64,000 bases of DNA from an uncultured Anaerolineales bacterium (GTDB taxonomy: Bacteria; Chloroflexota; Anaerolineae; Aggregatilineales; Aggregatilineaceae): NCBI GenBank assembly GCA_937135955.1, contig CAKZOB010000079.1:1-64000 (forward strand). Direction: 5' to 3'. The notes beneath the pieces were generated by a model, which did not search any database, was not told where the DNA came from, and was given only the letters and a program-made list of their open reading frames with translations. Numbering within the stretch: the first letter of the stretch is position 1; each line of letters starts with the position of its first letter. A program made the translations under genes and the position numbers. Shown one piece after another: positions 54,685 through 63,385 of the stretch.

Positions 54685-55776
54685 TCACTGCCCCTGGCGT
54701 GCTTTGATCCAGGCCAGGTCTTTCTTGCTCAGACCGAACCACAGGCCCTTCTGCCGCTTGCGCTCGAATTTGCGCTGCAGAGCCTGGCATATTGCCTTGG
54801 GGTTGGCCGTCTCAAAAGCGTGTACCAGCGCGACTTCCTGACCCACTTCAGCCTGCACCGCAGCCAACGCCTGCTCCACCGACTCGTTGGTGGCACCAAT
54901 GTAATAAAGCTGCCCCGCCTGCGCCACGAACACTGTGCCTCGCTCGGTACCGGCTGCGGCTTCGACCTCTTCGAAGTCCGCCTCTCGCTCCAGGTCGCCA
55001 GCTTCGGCGTCCGCCAGGTCTATGCTCTCGCCCGTCAGTTCGGCGATCTCCTGGCGCGTCATCAGCCCATACATGCGATCAATGGCGTCGAGGTGTTCTG
55101 GGGTCAGGGTGCCTGCGTCAGTAGGGACATACTCGCGCAGATACTGCCGTAGCGACGGCTTCTTCTTGGGATCGGCATAGAGCACCGGATAAAGCGGGTC
55201 TTCCAGTTCCACCGCCGCCCTGGGATGGATGAGCACCACCAGCGGCTGTACCTTGACCTCAGCGTCCGGCGCGATCTTGGACAGCAGACGTTCCACCTCA
55301 CGCGCATGGAGAGTTGCCTCAGCGAAGGGATTGCCGATCAGATCCTGCCGCAGGTAGCCATTCAGCTTGCGCAGAAGCCCCTCGTCGCCATACCACTTCT
55401 TGCCCTTTACACGATAGGACTTGTCCTGCCATACTGTCGTGATGGTGAACACCCCCTCTGGCCCGATCAGCACATGCGGCGCGGGCAACAGGTGATGAAA
55501 GATGGTGTACTTCTGCCCCAGTCCCTTCAGGGCATTGTTGAGCACCTCTACAGGACGCGGTTCGCGAATCCAGATGTTGGCCATGCGCACCGAGGTTAGA
55601 GTCAGCAGCAGCAACAGGGGCAGAATCAGGCAACTGAGCTGACTGGTTCCCGACGCAGGATCGGTCGTCCAGGTGAGGAAGAAGCCCGCGCCCATGCCTG
55701 CCAGGCTGATGAAGAACAGGATATGCGAAATCTTGCGATTGCGGTTGATCAGCGCTTCGTTGATGACTACACGCAT
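54685..55776 (-). CDS. Membrane protein with NERD domain and degenerate GIY-YIG/MUG113-like tail
   Basis: 363 aa. Two membrane segments (about 17-37 and 47-65) are followed by a NERD (nuclease-related) domain (about 75-190) with LNNALKGLGQKYTIFHHLL, VLIGPEGVFTITTVWQDKSYRVKGKKW and a PLVVLIHPRA strand. An acidic linker (ADAEAGDLEREADFEEVEAA) precedes a C-terminal region VFVAQAGQLYYIGATNES...LQRKFERKRQKGLWFGLS, which looks like the T5orf172/MUG113 branch of GIY-YIG nucleases. The usual catalytic Arg and Glu positions appear replaced by Gln and Cys/Gln, so it may be inactive. ATG 55776 has AGAGG ahead. The gene is co-oriented with the GT39 gene 8 bases downstream. Confidence 0.72.
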   Translation of the reverse strand: MRVVINEALINRNRKISHILFFISLAGMGAGFFLTWTTDPASGTSQLSCLILPLLLLLTLTSVRMANIWIREPRPVEVLNNALKGLGQKYTIFHHLLPAPHVLIGPEGVFTITTVWQDKSYRVKGKKWYGDEGLLRKLNGYLRQDLIGNPFAEATLHAREVERLLSKIAPDAEVKVQPLVVLIHPRAAVELEDPLYPVLYADPKKKPSLRQYLREYVPTDAGTLTPEHLDAIDRMYGLMTRQEIAELTGESIDLADAEAGDLEREADFEEVEAAAGTERGTVFVAQAGQLYYIGATNESVEQALAAVQAEVGQEVALVHAFETANPKAICQALQRKFERKRQKGLWFGLSKKDLAWIKARQGQ

Positions 55777-55944
55777 CTTGCCGAGACCTCTCCAGAAAAG
55801 GGTAACGCTATTGCAATCAGTGAATGGTAACACAAAACATGCCCAAAGCGGGAAAATCCCGCGCCTGCCTTCAGGGTGATTGCACCAAACGCCCTCGCGT
55901 CAGGCAATCGCTGACACTTTACGCGCACCCTGTTCCGCTGGGGC

Positions 55945-55972
55945 TGGTCAGACCTGCCGGGCCTGGTATAAT
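55945..55972 (+). promoter_or_regulatory. Extended -10 promoter of the LysM gene pair
   Basis: TGGTCA (55945-55950), a 16-base spacer and TATAAT (55967-55972) preceded by TGg. The transcript would begin near 55979. Confidence 0.6.
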
Positions 55973-56054
55973 CCGCCGCACAGCTCAGGAGCGCTCAGCA
56001 GAGCGTTGCCAGCGCCCGCCATGGGCCGACAACAGCGTCTCTGAACCGGACGGC

Positions 56055-57425
56055 ATGGTCAAAGTGACACGCACCCAGCAATGCCCAATCTGCGGTGCCG
56101 CGGAACCGCTCTCTGCGCGCACATGCCGCCAATGCGGTGCCAGGCTGACGGCGACGCCATCGTCTGCGCTGCCTGCCGTTGAGCCAGCACGCCCGCGTCA
56201 GCTCTCTCCCCTGGCGTTCGACCCCACCCGCGGTGACGACGACCTCTACCTGGGAGACTTGAGCGGGCGGATGTGGCGCTTGCTCCTGGTGGGCTTGCTG
56301 GCCTTCGTGGCGCTTCTCGTCCTGGGTGTCCTGTTGCTCTTCGATCGTGGACGCGGCAAAGACGATCTGGGGCAGAACGCGCTGCCCACCGCCCCCCCTA
56401 CTTCGACGCCCCGCATTCTGACACCGGCAGTGACGGCCACACCCACATCGAACATCATCATATCGCTGCCCACCGTCACGCCCATGCCGCCAACCGCGAC
56501 GCCGACACCAACCGTGACGCCCTGCTACCAGACCGCCCAGCAAGGGGATACTGTGTTGGGCATGGCCTATCGCTGCGGACACCGCGACCTGGCCGTCGTA
56601 GACCTGATTCTCGACATCAACGGCATGGACAGCCCTCAGGAATTGCAGCTCGGCCAGACGCTGGAGATCCCCTGGCCTACGCCCACGCCAGTGCCCGGTC
56701 AGGAGACCCCAACGGCGGAAGCCGTAGCAGAAACAGGCGACATCGCGCCAGCGCTGACTCCCACGCTGCGCCTGAATCAGTTCGGCACACCGGATGCGCT
56801 CGCCAAGTACGAGAATATCGAGCCGACCCTGCGCCCCGGCCATGCCTGGCACATCGTCAGCGAGGACGAGACGATTCTCTCCATCGCCTACACCTACGAC
56901 ACCACGATCGAGGTGCTCTCGCAGATCAACCCGGAGATTCCATTCCTGCAGTGCGATTACGGCGATCCCACCGGCGGCCCCAACTGTGTAGTCTTGCTGT
57001 CGATCGGGCAGCGCGTCCGCGTACCGGTGCCCCTCCCCTCGCCGACCCCCACACTGACGCCCGCCGGCACTTTCACCCCGACTCCATCAGCGACGCCGAC
57101 CATCAACGCGCCTTACCCGCTCTCGCCGGAAGACGGGGCGCGTTTTGCTGCGGATCAACTGGTCACCCTGCGCTGGGGCAGCACCGGTACGCTCGCCAGA
57201 CAGGAACGCTATATCGTACACGTCCGCGACCTGCACACGGGCCAGGAGTACACCGCTTCCGTAGCCGAACTGAGCTACGTCCTGCCGGGCGGTTGGCAGC
57301 CCGCTGATCGCAACCGGCACACCTTCGAATGGTGGATCGCCGTTGGGACTCTTGACGAACAGGGTGCGGTGCTCTCCGAACGTTTCGCCACCGCGCCGCG
57401 CCGTTTCACCTGGGATAGTCGTTAA
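56055..57425 (+). CDS. Zinc-ribbon, single-pass membrane LysM protein with Thr-Pro linkers
   Basis: 456 aa. A cytoplasmic zinc ribbon (CPIC and CRQC, cysteines 10, 13, 24, 27) is followed by one membrane helix (about 72-95), a Thr-Pro linker, a LysM-like module (about 155-210; QQGDTVLGMAYRCG and LQLGQTLEIP), another linker, a second LysM-like module (about 265-325; SEDETILSIAYTYDTTIEVLSQIN) and a C-terminal beta domain (SPEDGARFAADQLVTLRWGS). The zinc ribbon at the inner side of a wall-binding protein suggests a link between cytoplasm and wall. ATG 56055 follows the promoter at 55945; the Shine-Dalgarno is weak. The longer frame from 55824 starts before the promoter. Confidence 0.82.
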   Translation: MVKVTRTQQCPICGAAEPLSARTCRQCGARLTATPSSALPAVEPARPRQLSPLAFDPTRGDDDLYLGDLSGRMWRLLLVGLLAFVALLVLGVLLLFDRGRGKDDLGQNALPTAPPTSTPRILTPAVTATPTSNIIISLPTVTPMPPTATPTPTVTPCYQTAQQGDTVLGMAYRCGHRDLAVVDLILDINGMDSPQELQLGQTLEIPWPTPTPVPGQETPTAEAVAETGDIAPALTPTLRLNQFGTPDALAKYENIEPTLRPGHAWHIVSEDETILSIAYTYDTTIEVLSQINPEIPFLQCDYGDPTGGPNCVVLLSIGQRVRVPVPLPSPTPTLTPAGTFTPTPSATPTINAPYPLSPEDGARFAADQLVTLRWGSTGTLARQERYIVHVRDLHTGQEYTASVAELSYVLPGGWQPADRNRHTFEWWIAVGTLDEQGAVLSERFATAPRRFTWDSR

Positions 57426-57460
57426 CATATTGGCTGAGGGGGGAGAGAGTCGGAGGAAAT

Positions 57461-58576
57461 ATGCTACGTCAACGCTGGTTCATCGGGGGTGTGGGGCTTG
57501 TCTTTGTGCTGATACTCGCCGCGTGCGGCGGACAGGACAGGCCATCCGCCACGGCAACGCCTGCCGTCAACGGAACCGCCTTTCCGACGCTGGTGCTGGC
57601 CGCCCCCACGCAGACTCCTGGTGGTCCCACCATGACCCCGTCGCCCACCTTGCCGCCGACCATCACGCCGACCAACAGCCCCCCGCCTCCGCCGCCCTCA
57701 GCCACGCCGACAGCTACGGAAACGCCTGGGCCGTATGAACACGTCATTCGGAGCGGCGACACCTGCCTGGGCATCGCCTACCAGTACGGCCACATTCATC
57801 TCGATGTCAAGCGTGCCATCGAGTTGCTCAACGGTATGGCGGACTGTGCAATCTTGCCAGGGCCAGGCACGACAATCCTCATTCCCCGCCCCACAGCGAC
57901 CCCAACTGAAACCGGCGCTGACCTGACCCAGACCGCTATCGCCACCAGCGCTCCGCCGGGCATTCCGCTGGTGGTGACGCCGGCTTTCGCTGTCAAGACC
58001 TATGTCGTCCAGGCTGGAGATACGCTGAGCAGCATCGCCATCATGCACGACAGCTCGCTGCGGCAAATTTGCGAGTTGAACCCTCTGCCTGGCGGAATTG
58101 ACTGCCGCGCCTGCATCTGGGAGTCGCCCAATTGCTGCTGCACGCGACCGGTAGTGCTCAGCGAAGGGCAGCAGATCAACGTGCCCGCGCCCACGCCGAC
58201 GCCCACCTTCACCCCTACCTTCACCGGCAGTGAGACGCCCACCCCCACGCCCACCTACCGGGCACCGCAGCCCGCTTCTCCTCTCCACGGTGCTCAGGTG
58301 TCCGGCCCGGTGCGGCTGACCTGGCTCTCCGTGGGAATTCTCCAGCCCGCTGAAACCTACCTGGTGACAGTGCGCGACGACACCACTGGCGCGACGTTCG
58401 CTGCCAGCACACGTCAGCTCTCGCTCGATCTGCCCGCTTCGTATCTGCCCAACGACGGACAGGCGCATCAGTTCGCCTGGCAGGTCTCGGTGGTACGCCT
58501 GGGCGACGACGGCCTGTACTATCCGCTGGGTGGCATCGTGCCAGAACAGCGTTTCACCTGGCTGGGCTGGCAATAA
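57461..58576 (+). CDS. LysM lipoprotein, paralogue of the preceding gene
   Basis: 371 aa. Lipobox LILAAC (Cys at about residue 22), then a Thr/Pro/Ser tether, a LysM-like module (about 93-142; IRSGDTCLGIAYQYGH), a linker, a second LysM (about 183-240; VVQAGDTLSSIAIMHDSS) with a Cys-rich insertion (CRACIWESPNCCC), a Thr-Pro linker, and a C-terminal beta domain (PASPLHGAQVSGPVRLTWLS) matching that of the upstream protein. It is a lipid-anchored counterpart of its neighbour and probably binds the same wall polymer. GGAGGAAAT precedes the ATG, 35 bases after the previous stop. The pair is one operon, closed by the terminator at 58596-58636. Confidence 0.87.
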   Translation: MLRQRWFIGGVGLVFVLILAACGGQDRPSATATPAVNGTAFPTLVLAAPTQTPGGPTMTPSPTLPPTITPTNSPPPPPPSATPTATETPGPYEHVIRSGDTCLGIAYQYGHIHLDVKRAIELLNGMADCAILPGPGTTILIPRPTATPTETGADLTQTAIATSAPPGIPLVVTPAFAVKTYVVQAGDTLSSIAIMHDSSLRQICELNPLPGGIDCRACIWESPNCCCTRPVVLSEGQQINVPAPTPTPTFTPTFTGSETPTPTPTYRAPQPASPLHGAQVSGPVRLTWLSVGILQPAETYLVTVRDDTTGATFAASTRQLSLDLPASYLPNDGQAHQFAWQVSVVRLGDDGLYYPLGGIVPEQRFTWLGWQ

Positions 58577-58595
58577 CCCCCTGGATGCAGTTTGC

Positions 58596-58636
58596 AAGAA
58601 AAGCCCCCTGCGCAGGTCTGCGCAGGGGGCTTGCTT
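58596..58636. terminator. Bidirectional terminator
   Basis: A 14-base inverted repeat, AGCCCCCTGCGCAG and CTGCGCAGGGGGCT (58601-58614 and 58617-58630), flanked by AAGAAA and TGCTTGTT, between convergent lipoprotein genes. Confidence 0.85.
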
Positions 58637-58657
58637 GTTCGAAAGAGTCGAACTGCT

Positions 58658-59035
58658 TTACTGGGCCGCCGCTGCCGTTTGCGTAGCCTCGACCAGAGCG
58701 GGATCGAGCACGCTTTCCAGGCGCACATTCAGCGTCTGACCTTTGGGCAACATCGTCGTCACGCGCTTGGCATCGCAGACGATGTACCCTGGCTGACGCG
58801 GATACTCGACCTCGTAGCGATACTGCACATTGGGTTTCAACTCGATCTCCAGCGTGTCGCCCTCATTTAGCGAGTACTCTTGGAGATTCCCGGTCTGAGT
58901 ATCCGTCAACTTGATCGTGGCCGTACCACACTCAGTAGCATTTGTGAAACGCAGAGCTGTTTTCTGTTCGGCACATGCCGTCAAGGCGGTTGCCCCAACC
59001 AGAAGCAAAATCACCACGATATTCCGCCAACTCAT
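58658..59035 (-). CDS. Small lipoprotein of unknown function
   Basis: 125 aa. Signal peptide with lipobox LTAC, lipidated Cys21, then a single beta-sandwich-like domain (ALRFTNATECGTATIKLTDT, YSLNEGDTLEIELKPNVQYRYEVEY, PKGQTLNVRLESV) and an Ala/Thr tail. Two further cysteines (about 37 and 87) could pair. The pattern suits a small extracytoplasmic binding or structural protein, and no family is recognised. ATG 59035 is preferred over 59056 because GGAG lies nine bases ahead. It has a good promoter at 59071-59099 and shares a bidirectional terminator. Confidence 0.75.
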   Translation of the reverse strand: MSWRNIVVILLLVGATALTACAEQKTALRFTNATECGTATIKLTDTQTGNLQEYSLNEGDTLEIELKPNVQYRYEVEYPRQPGYIVCDAKRVTTMLPKGQTLNVRLESVLDPALVEATQTAAAAQ

Positions 59036-59070
59036 AGAAAGCCACTCCTCTGGCAACTGGTCAGGGCGGG

Positions 59071-59099
59071 ATTATAGAGTCCCCCAGCACAAATGACAA
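59071..59099 (-). promoter_or_regulatory. Promoter of the small lipoprotein gene
   Basis: TTGTCA (59094-59099), a 17-base spacer and TATAAT (59071-59076) on the minus strand, close to consensus. Confidence 0.8.
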
Positions 59100-59196
59100 A
59101 ACCATGCTCACCGGGTTTCCCGAAAAGCGTGTATCATAGATCACATTGATTCGCGACCTCTCCGCCTGTTGCCTCACGAACAAGGGGGCCAATGTC

Positions 59197-60153
59197 ATGC
59201 TTGCAACCATCAAAGCTGTGGAATTCGACGGCGTCCTGCGGGTGATCGAGCGCCCTATCGTTGCCCCCGAAGCTGAGGAAGTGTTGATCCGCCTGCGCCT
59301 GGGCGGCATCTGCAACACCGACCTGGAACTCATGCGCGGCTATCGTGGCTTCCGGGGAACACTGGGACACGAGTTCGTCGGGGAGGTCATCGCCGGGCCG
59401 ACAGAATGGCTCGGCGCGCGCGTGGTAGGCGAAATCAACATCGGCTGCGGCACCTGCGACTGGTGCCAGCGCGGCGTTCCCGAACACTGCCGCCGTCGTC
59501 GTGTACTCGGTCTGCACGACTACGACGGAGTCTTTGCCGAGGTATTTCGCCTGCCCCTCGCCAACCTGTACCGTGTGCCGCCCGCCCTGCCCGACGAGGT
59601 GGCTGTCTTCACCGAACCGCTGGCTGCCGCCTGCCAGACGCTGGAGTGCGTTCACATCAAACCAAGCGATCGGGTCGTCCTCTTGGGCGCAGGCAAACTG
59701 GGATTGCTCACCGCTCAGGTCTTGCGCCTGACCGGCTGTGATTTGCTCGTCGTCGCCCGTCACATACGCCAGAAAGAATTGCTCGCGGGTTGGGGCATTC
59801 AGACTACCTCGCGCGACGACCTGGCCGATGGCACCGCGGACGTCGTGGTAGACTGCACTGGTACTCCCCAGGGTCTGGCCGACGCCATACGTCTGGTCCG
59901 GGCACAAGGCACGATCGTGCTCAAGAGCACCTACGCCGACCCCGCTACGCTCGACCTGTCTCCGCTCGCTGTCAACGAGATTGCGCTGGTAGGCAGTCGG
60001 TGCGGACCTTTCCCCGCAGCCCTGCGCCTGCTTGAGGAAGGCCTGGTAGACGTACAGTCGTTGATCGAAGCGCGCTACGCTCTGAACGATGCGCCCGCGG
60101 CCCTCGACCATGCAGCACGGCCCGGTGCCCTCAAGGTACTGCTGATCCCTTGA
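59197..60153 (+). CDS. Zinc-dependent MDR-family alcohol/polyol dehydrogenase
   Basis: 318 aa medium-chain dehydrogenase. Catalytic zinc ligands are in GGICNTDLE (Cys) and GHEFVGEV (His-Glu), with EPLAAACQTLE further on; the structural zinc site CGTCDWCQRGVPEHC has all four cysteines. The Rossmann domain has LLGAGKLGLLTAQVL. The protein is shorter than typical family members of 340-350 residues. It belongs to the sorbitol/threonine-dehydrogenase-like group; substrate unknown. ATG 59197 has AAGGGGG at 59182-59188; the longer frame from 59146 has no such site. It converges with a histidine kinase gene with 2 bases between stops. Confidence 0.9.
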   Translation: MLATIKAVEFDGVLRVIERPIVAPEAEEVLIRLRLGGICNTDLELMRGYRGFRGTLGHEFVGEVIAGPTEWLGARVVGEINIGCGTCDWCQRGVPEHCRRRRVLGLHDYDGVFAEVFRLPLANLYRVPPALPDEVAVFTEPLAAACQTLECVHIKPSDRVVLLGAGKLGLLTAQVLRLTGCDLLVVARHIRQKELLAGWGIQTTSRDDLADGTADVVVDCTGTPQGLADAIRLVRAQGTIVLKSTYADPATLDLSPLAVNEIALVGSRCGPFPAALRLLEEGLVDVQSLIEARYALNDAPAALDHAARPGALKVLLIP

Positions 60154-60155
60154 AC

Positions 60156-61412
60156 TCAGGCCGTGTCTGGGCTACCAGCGGGCAACGTGAAATAGAAAGT
60201 GGTGCCCGCGCCAGGCGTTGATTCAAACCACATCTCACCGCCATGCGCTTCCACAATGCGGCGGGCGATGGTCAGTCCCAGCCCTGTGCCAGAAGTCTGA
60301 CCGGCAGTGCTGGCCCGGTAGAACTTCTCGAAAATGTACGGAGCCTCGTTCTCTGGAATGCCAGGGCCAGTGTCGCTCACGCTGATGACATACTGCTCCC
60401 CATCTTGTCTCTCTGGCGCCCGCCTTACATCGAGCGCCACCGTAACCGCCCCACCCTGCACATTGTACTTGATGGCATTGGTGAGCAGGTTTAGCAAAAC
60501 CTGCTTGATGCGATCTCGATCGGCATAGGCGACGCCTGTGCCGGGGCGAAGACTCAGGCTGATATGCTGTTGGACCGCAACGGGAGCTATCACTCCCAGG
60601 CATTCTGTCAACAGTTCCCGCAGATCGAAAGACGTCGGCTCCAGACGCATCCGCCCGGATTCGAGCCGCGCGAGATCGAGAAAATCGGTCGTGAGTTCGG
60701 TCAGGCGATCCACCTCCGCCAGCAGCGAATGCGCAATCTCCTGGCGCATATTCTCTGGCACATCGGGTCGCACCAGCAAGGCAGCTCCGGCCTTGAGCGC
60801 AGCCAGAGGGGTGCGCAACTCATGCACCATGTCGGCAATGAAATCGTTCTGCTGAAACAGGCGGGCGTTCTGCACGGCAATCGCTGCCTGGTCGGCCAGA
60901 GCAGTCAATACCTCTCGATCGTCATCTGTCCACGGCTGATCGCCACGCTTGTTAATCGCTTCCAGCACCCCAATGGTCTGGCCATGTACCTGCATGGGTA
61001 CTGCCAGCAGGTTGCGCGTCACAAAGCGCGTCGTCTTGTCCACCCGCGGAAACCAGCGTGCGTCGCTGCGTGTGTCGCGCACCAGCACCGGCTCCCCATG
61101 CGTCGCCACCCACCCAGCCAGGCTCCCCTGCATCGGCACAGGGATCGCCTCCATCTCCGCCCGCGATAGATTGCTGGCAGCCTCGAAACGCAATTCACCG
61201 GTCGTAGGGTCTACCAGCAGTATCGAGGCTTCCTCGGTATCAGTCAGTTCGCGTGCCGCATCGAGAATGCGCCGCAGCAACGCACCGAGATCGAGCGTCG
61301 AATTCAGTTGCCGGCTGATTTCCATCAGACGCTGGTAGCGGCGCTGCAGCCGTTCATACACGCCCCGGCTGACCGCGCCGCTCTCAGCCGCAGGATTATC
61401 ACTCATGCTCAT
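60156..61412 (-). CDS. GAF-domain sensor histidine kinase
   Basis: 418 aa, cytoplasmic. A GAF domain (about 40-185; EEASILLVDPTTGELRFEAAS, NLLAVPMQVHGQTIGVLEAIN) is followed by HisKA with MVHELRTPLAAL, phosphoryl His197, and HATPase_c with LLNLLTNAIKYNVQGG, VSDTGPGIPE, FEKFYRA and GTGLGLTIARRIV. No transmembrane segment is seen. Its ATG at 61412 overlaps the end of the Sir2 gene (stop at 61399), so the two are translationally coupled; AGGG lies six bases ahead. Two genes upstream on the same strand is a receiver-domain protein, which is its probable phosphorylation partner. Confidence 0.92.
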   Translation of the reverse strand: MSMSDNPAAESGAVSRGVYERLQRRYQRLMEISRQLNSTLDLGALLRRILDAARELTDTEEASILLVDPTTGELRFEAASNLSRAEMEAIPVPMQGSLAGWVATHGEPVLVRDTRSDARWFPRVDKTTRFVTRNLLAVPMQVHGQTIGVLEAINKRGDQPWTDDDREVLTALADQAAIAVQNARLFQQNDFIADMVHELRTPLAALKAGAALLVRPDVPENMRQEIAHSLLAEVDRLTELTTDFLDLARLESGRMRLEPTSFDLRELLTECLGVIAPVAVQQHISLSLRPGTGVAYADRDRIKQVLLNLLTNAIKYNVQGGAVTVALDVRRAPERQDGEQYVISVSDTGPGIPENEAPYIFEKFYRASTAGQTSGTGLGLTIARRIVEAHGGEMWFESTPGAGTTFYFTLPAGSPDTA

Positions 61413-62175
61413 AGGCTGCCCTGTCCTCCAGAGCATCCGCCAACCGCGGCAATACATCTACGACATCCGCGTGAATAACTGCGTCAGCCAGCGGATCAAG
61501 CGCCGTGCTGCCCAGGTTGATGAAGACCAGCGCAGCACCCGCCCGCTGCGCCAGCAATGGCAGTTCTGCAGCAGGATATACTTCCAGCGATGAGCCAATC
61601 ACCAGCATCAGGTCACACTGCCGGGCCTCGCGCCGGGCCGCCGCCAGCGCACGCGCTGGCAACTGTTCGCCCAGCAAGATGACGTTCGGCTTCAGCACGT
61701 GTCCGCAGTGTGGGCAATATGGCACCTGCCCCACCTCAACGAAGGCATTGACCAGCGGCCCGGCAGGAAACACGGCAAAGCAGTGAATGCACGTCAGTTC
61801 GCGCAGGTGCCCGTGAATCTCATAGACCGTGCGCGACCCCGCCCGTTCGTGCAGCATATCAATATTCTGCGTGATGATGCTTTTCAGGTGTCCGTTGCGC
61901 TCCAGGCGGGCCAGTGCCAGATGTGCGGGATTGGGGCTGGCAGTCAGGATCAGGCGCGCCAGCGGTCGCATCCAGTGATAGAACCGTTCGGGGTGATGGC
62001 GGAAGCCGTACAGGCTACCGACTTCTGCCGGGTTGACCTGCTCCCATAGACCCGAATGAGGACTGCGAAAGTCGGGGATTCCTGATCGGGTGCTGATACC
62101 AGCGCCCGTCAACGCTACGATGTAACGCGCGCGCCGCAACAGGGCAACTACGGGTTCCAGCGATTCCAAAGACAT
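61399..62175 (-). CDS. cobB: NAD-dependent protein deacylase, sirtuin family
   Basis: 258 aa. GAGIST (24-29), GIPDFRS (32-38), TQNIDMLHE (102-110), catalytic His121 in IHGH, and zinc cysteines 129, 132, 154 and 157 are all present, then GSSLEVYPAAELP and the C-terminal VIHADVVDVLPRLADAL. The enzyme removes acyl groups from lysines using NAD. In bacteria it typically controls acyl-CoA synthetases and other metabolic enzymes. Here it lies between a receiver-CpaE gene (24 bases upstream) and a histidine kinase gene that overlaps its 3' end, which points to a shared regulatory unit. Confidence 0.94.
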   Translation of the reverse strand: MSLESLEPVVALLRRARYIVALTGAGISTRSGIPDFRSPHSGLWEQVNPAEVGSLYGFRHHPERFYHWMRPLARLILTASPNPAHLALARLERNGHLKSIITQNIDMLHERAGSRTVYEIHGHLRELTCIHCFAVFPAGPLVNAFVEVGQVPYCPHCGHVLKPNVILLGEQLPARALAAARREARQCDLMLVIGSSLEVYPAAELPLLAQRAGAALVFINLGSTALDPLADAVIHADVVDVLPRLADALEDRAAYEHE

Positions 62176-62199
62176 GCGCCCTGTATCTCACAGGCATTG

Positions 62200-63339
62200 T
62201 TAGCGGCGGGCAGTGACTTCCTCGGCGAGCTTGGCGAACTGTGTGCCAACAATTGAATTGGGTTGGTACAGCACGACCGGAAGCCCGGCTTCTGCCGCCT
62301 GGAAGACCAGCTCAGGGGCAGGGGAAATGATGGCTGCAATCTCATGACCCAACATGTGTTCGGCTTCCTGCCAGGGCACATGCAGGCTCGATTGCGTGCG
62401 ATTCACCAGCACCACGCTCAGGCGCGCTGCCTGAACACCGATCTGCTGCAACTCCGCCAGGATATCGCGGGCCAAGATCAGCGCCACACGGTTGGGTTCA
62501 ACCACCAGTGTCAGCTGGTCTAGCTCAAGTACCAGGCGTGCCGTCAGACGGCTGAGTCCCGATCCCAGATCGAGCACCACCTGCGGATGGATGGCCTGCA
62601 AATGCCGCACAATCGCCGCCGCGCCGTCGGGGGCCGCGTTGAGCAGCGTCTCCTTGGGGCGGCTGGACGAGAGCAGCAGTCGCAAGCCGCTGGCATGAGT
62701 AACCAGCTCCCCTTCCACCGCCCGCACCGTGATCTCCGGCGTGGGTCGCGCCAGCAGATTTGCCATCCCAGTAGCCCGCATCAGCCCCAGGGACAGCGCC
62801 AGGGCACCCTGCCCCAGCCGGAAGTCAGCCAGGATGGTCGTGTCGTACTTGACCAGCGCCGCCGCGCAGTTGGCTGCAACCGTCGTCGTGCCCACGCCGC
62901 CTTTGGCTCCCAGGAAGCCCCACACCAGCGAGCGATTCGCCATGACCGGAGCCTGCGCGGGCTGAGCCGGGCGACGTGCCAACAGCGCCTTGACCCGCGA
63001 TGCGAGTTCGGCGGGATGAGTCGGTTTGGTGAGGTAATCGTCCGCTCCGGCCTCGAACCCGGCGACTTTGTCGTCCACCATCGTCTTGGCCGTGAACATC
63101 AGAATGGGGATGTGCTGAGTGATGGGATCCTGGCGTAACCGGCGGCATACTTCATAACCGTCCATGACGGGCATCATGATATCCAGGATGATCAGGTCTG
63201 GCCGGTCTGCCAGAGCGCGATCGAGGGCCTGTTGGCCGTTGCTCGCCAGTATGACCTCGTATCCCTGGCGCTGAAGCATCATGCCGATGAGCTTCAGACT
63301 CTCGACATCGTCATCCACGACAAGGATTCTCTCAGCCAT
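62200..63339 (-). CDS. Response-regulator receiver domain fused to CpaE/TadZ-like MinD-family ATPase
   Basis: 379 aa. The receiver domain (1 to about 120) has acidic residues in VVDDD, phospho-acceptor Asp53 in ILDIMMP, Thr83 and Lys105, so it appears able to accept phosphate. A Pro/Ala linker is followed by a ParA/MinD-superfamily ATPase (136-379) with deviant Walker A KGGVGTTT (146-153), LADFRLGQGALALSLGL, VVLDLGSGLSRLTARLVLE and VLVNRT, like CpaE/TadZ, which localises Tad pilus machinery. No pilus genes are in the window. The open frame runs to 63417, but the promoter at 63386-63414 excludes that start; ATG 63339 follows AGGCGG. First gene of the operon with cobB and the kinase. Confidence 0.9.
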   Translation of the reverse strand: MAERILVVDDDVESLKLIGMMLQRQGYEVILASNGQQALDRALADRPDLIILDIMMPVMDGYEVCRRLRQDPITQHIPILMFTAKTMVDDKVAGFEAGADDYLTKPTHPAELASRVKALLARRPAQPAQAPVMANRSLVWGFLGAKGGVGTTTVAANCAAALVKYDTTILADFRLGQGALALSLGLMRATGMANLLARPTPEITVRAVEGELVTHASGLRLLLSSSRPKETLLNAAPDGAAAIVRHLQAIHPQVVLDLGSGLSRLTARLVLELDQLTLVVEPNRVALILARDILAELQQIGVQAARLSVVLVNRTQSSLHVPWQEAEHMLGHEIAAIISPAPELVFQAAEAGLPVVLYQPNSIVGTQFAKLAEEVTARR

Positions 63340-63385
63340 TGAAAGACCGCCTGTCACGCCGCACAAAGTGACCAATTTGCCGCGG

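Noticed and set aside
59132-59137. TATCAT as a -10 for the alcohol dehydrogenase gene
   Set aside because: No -35 or extended -10 accompanies it, so the evidence is too weak to list.
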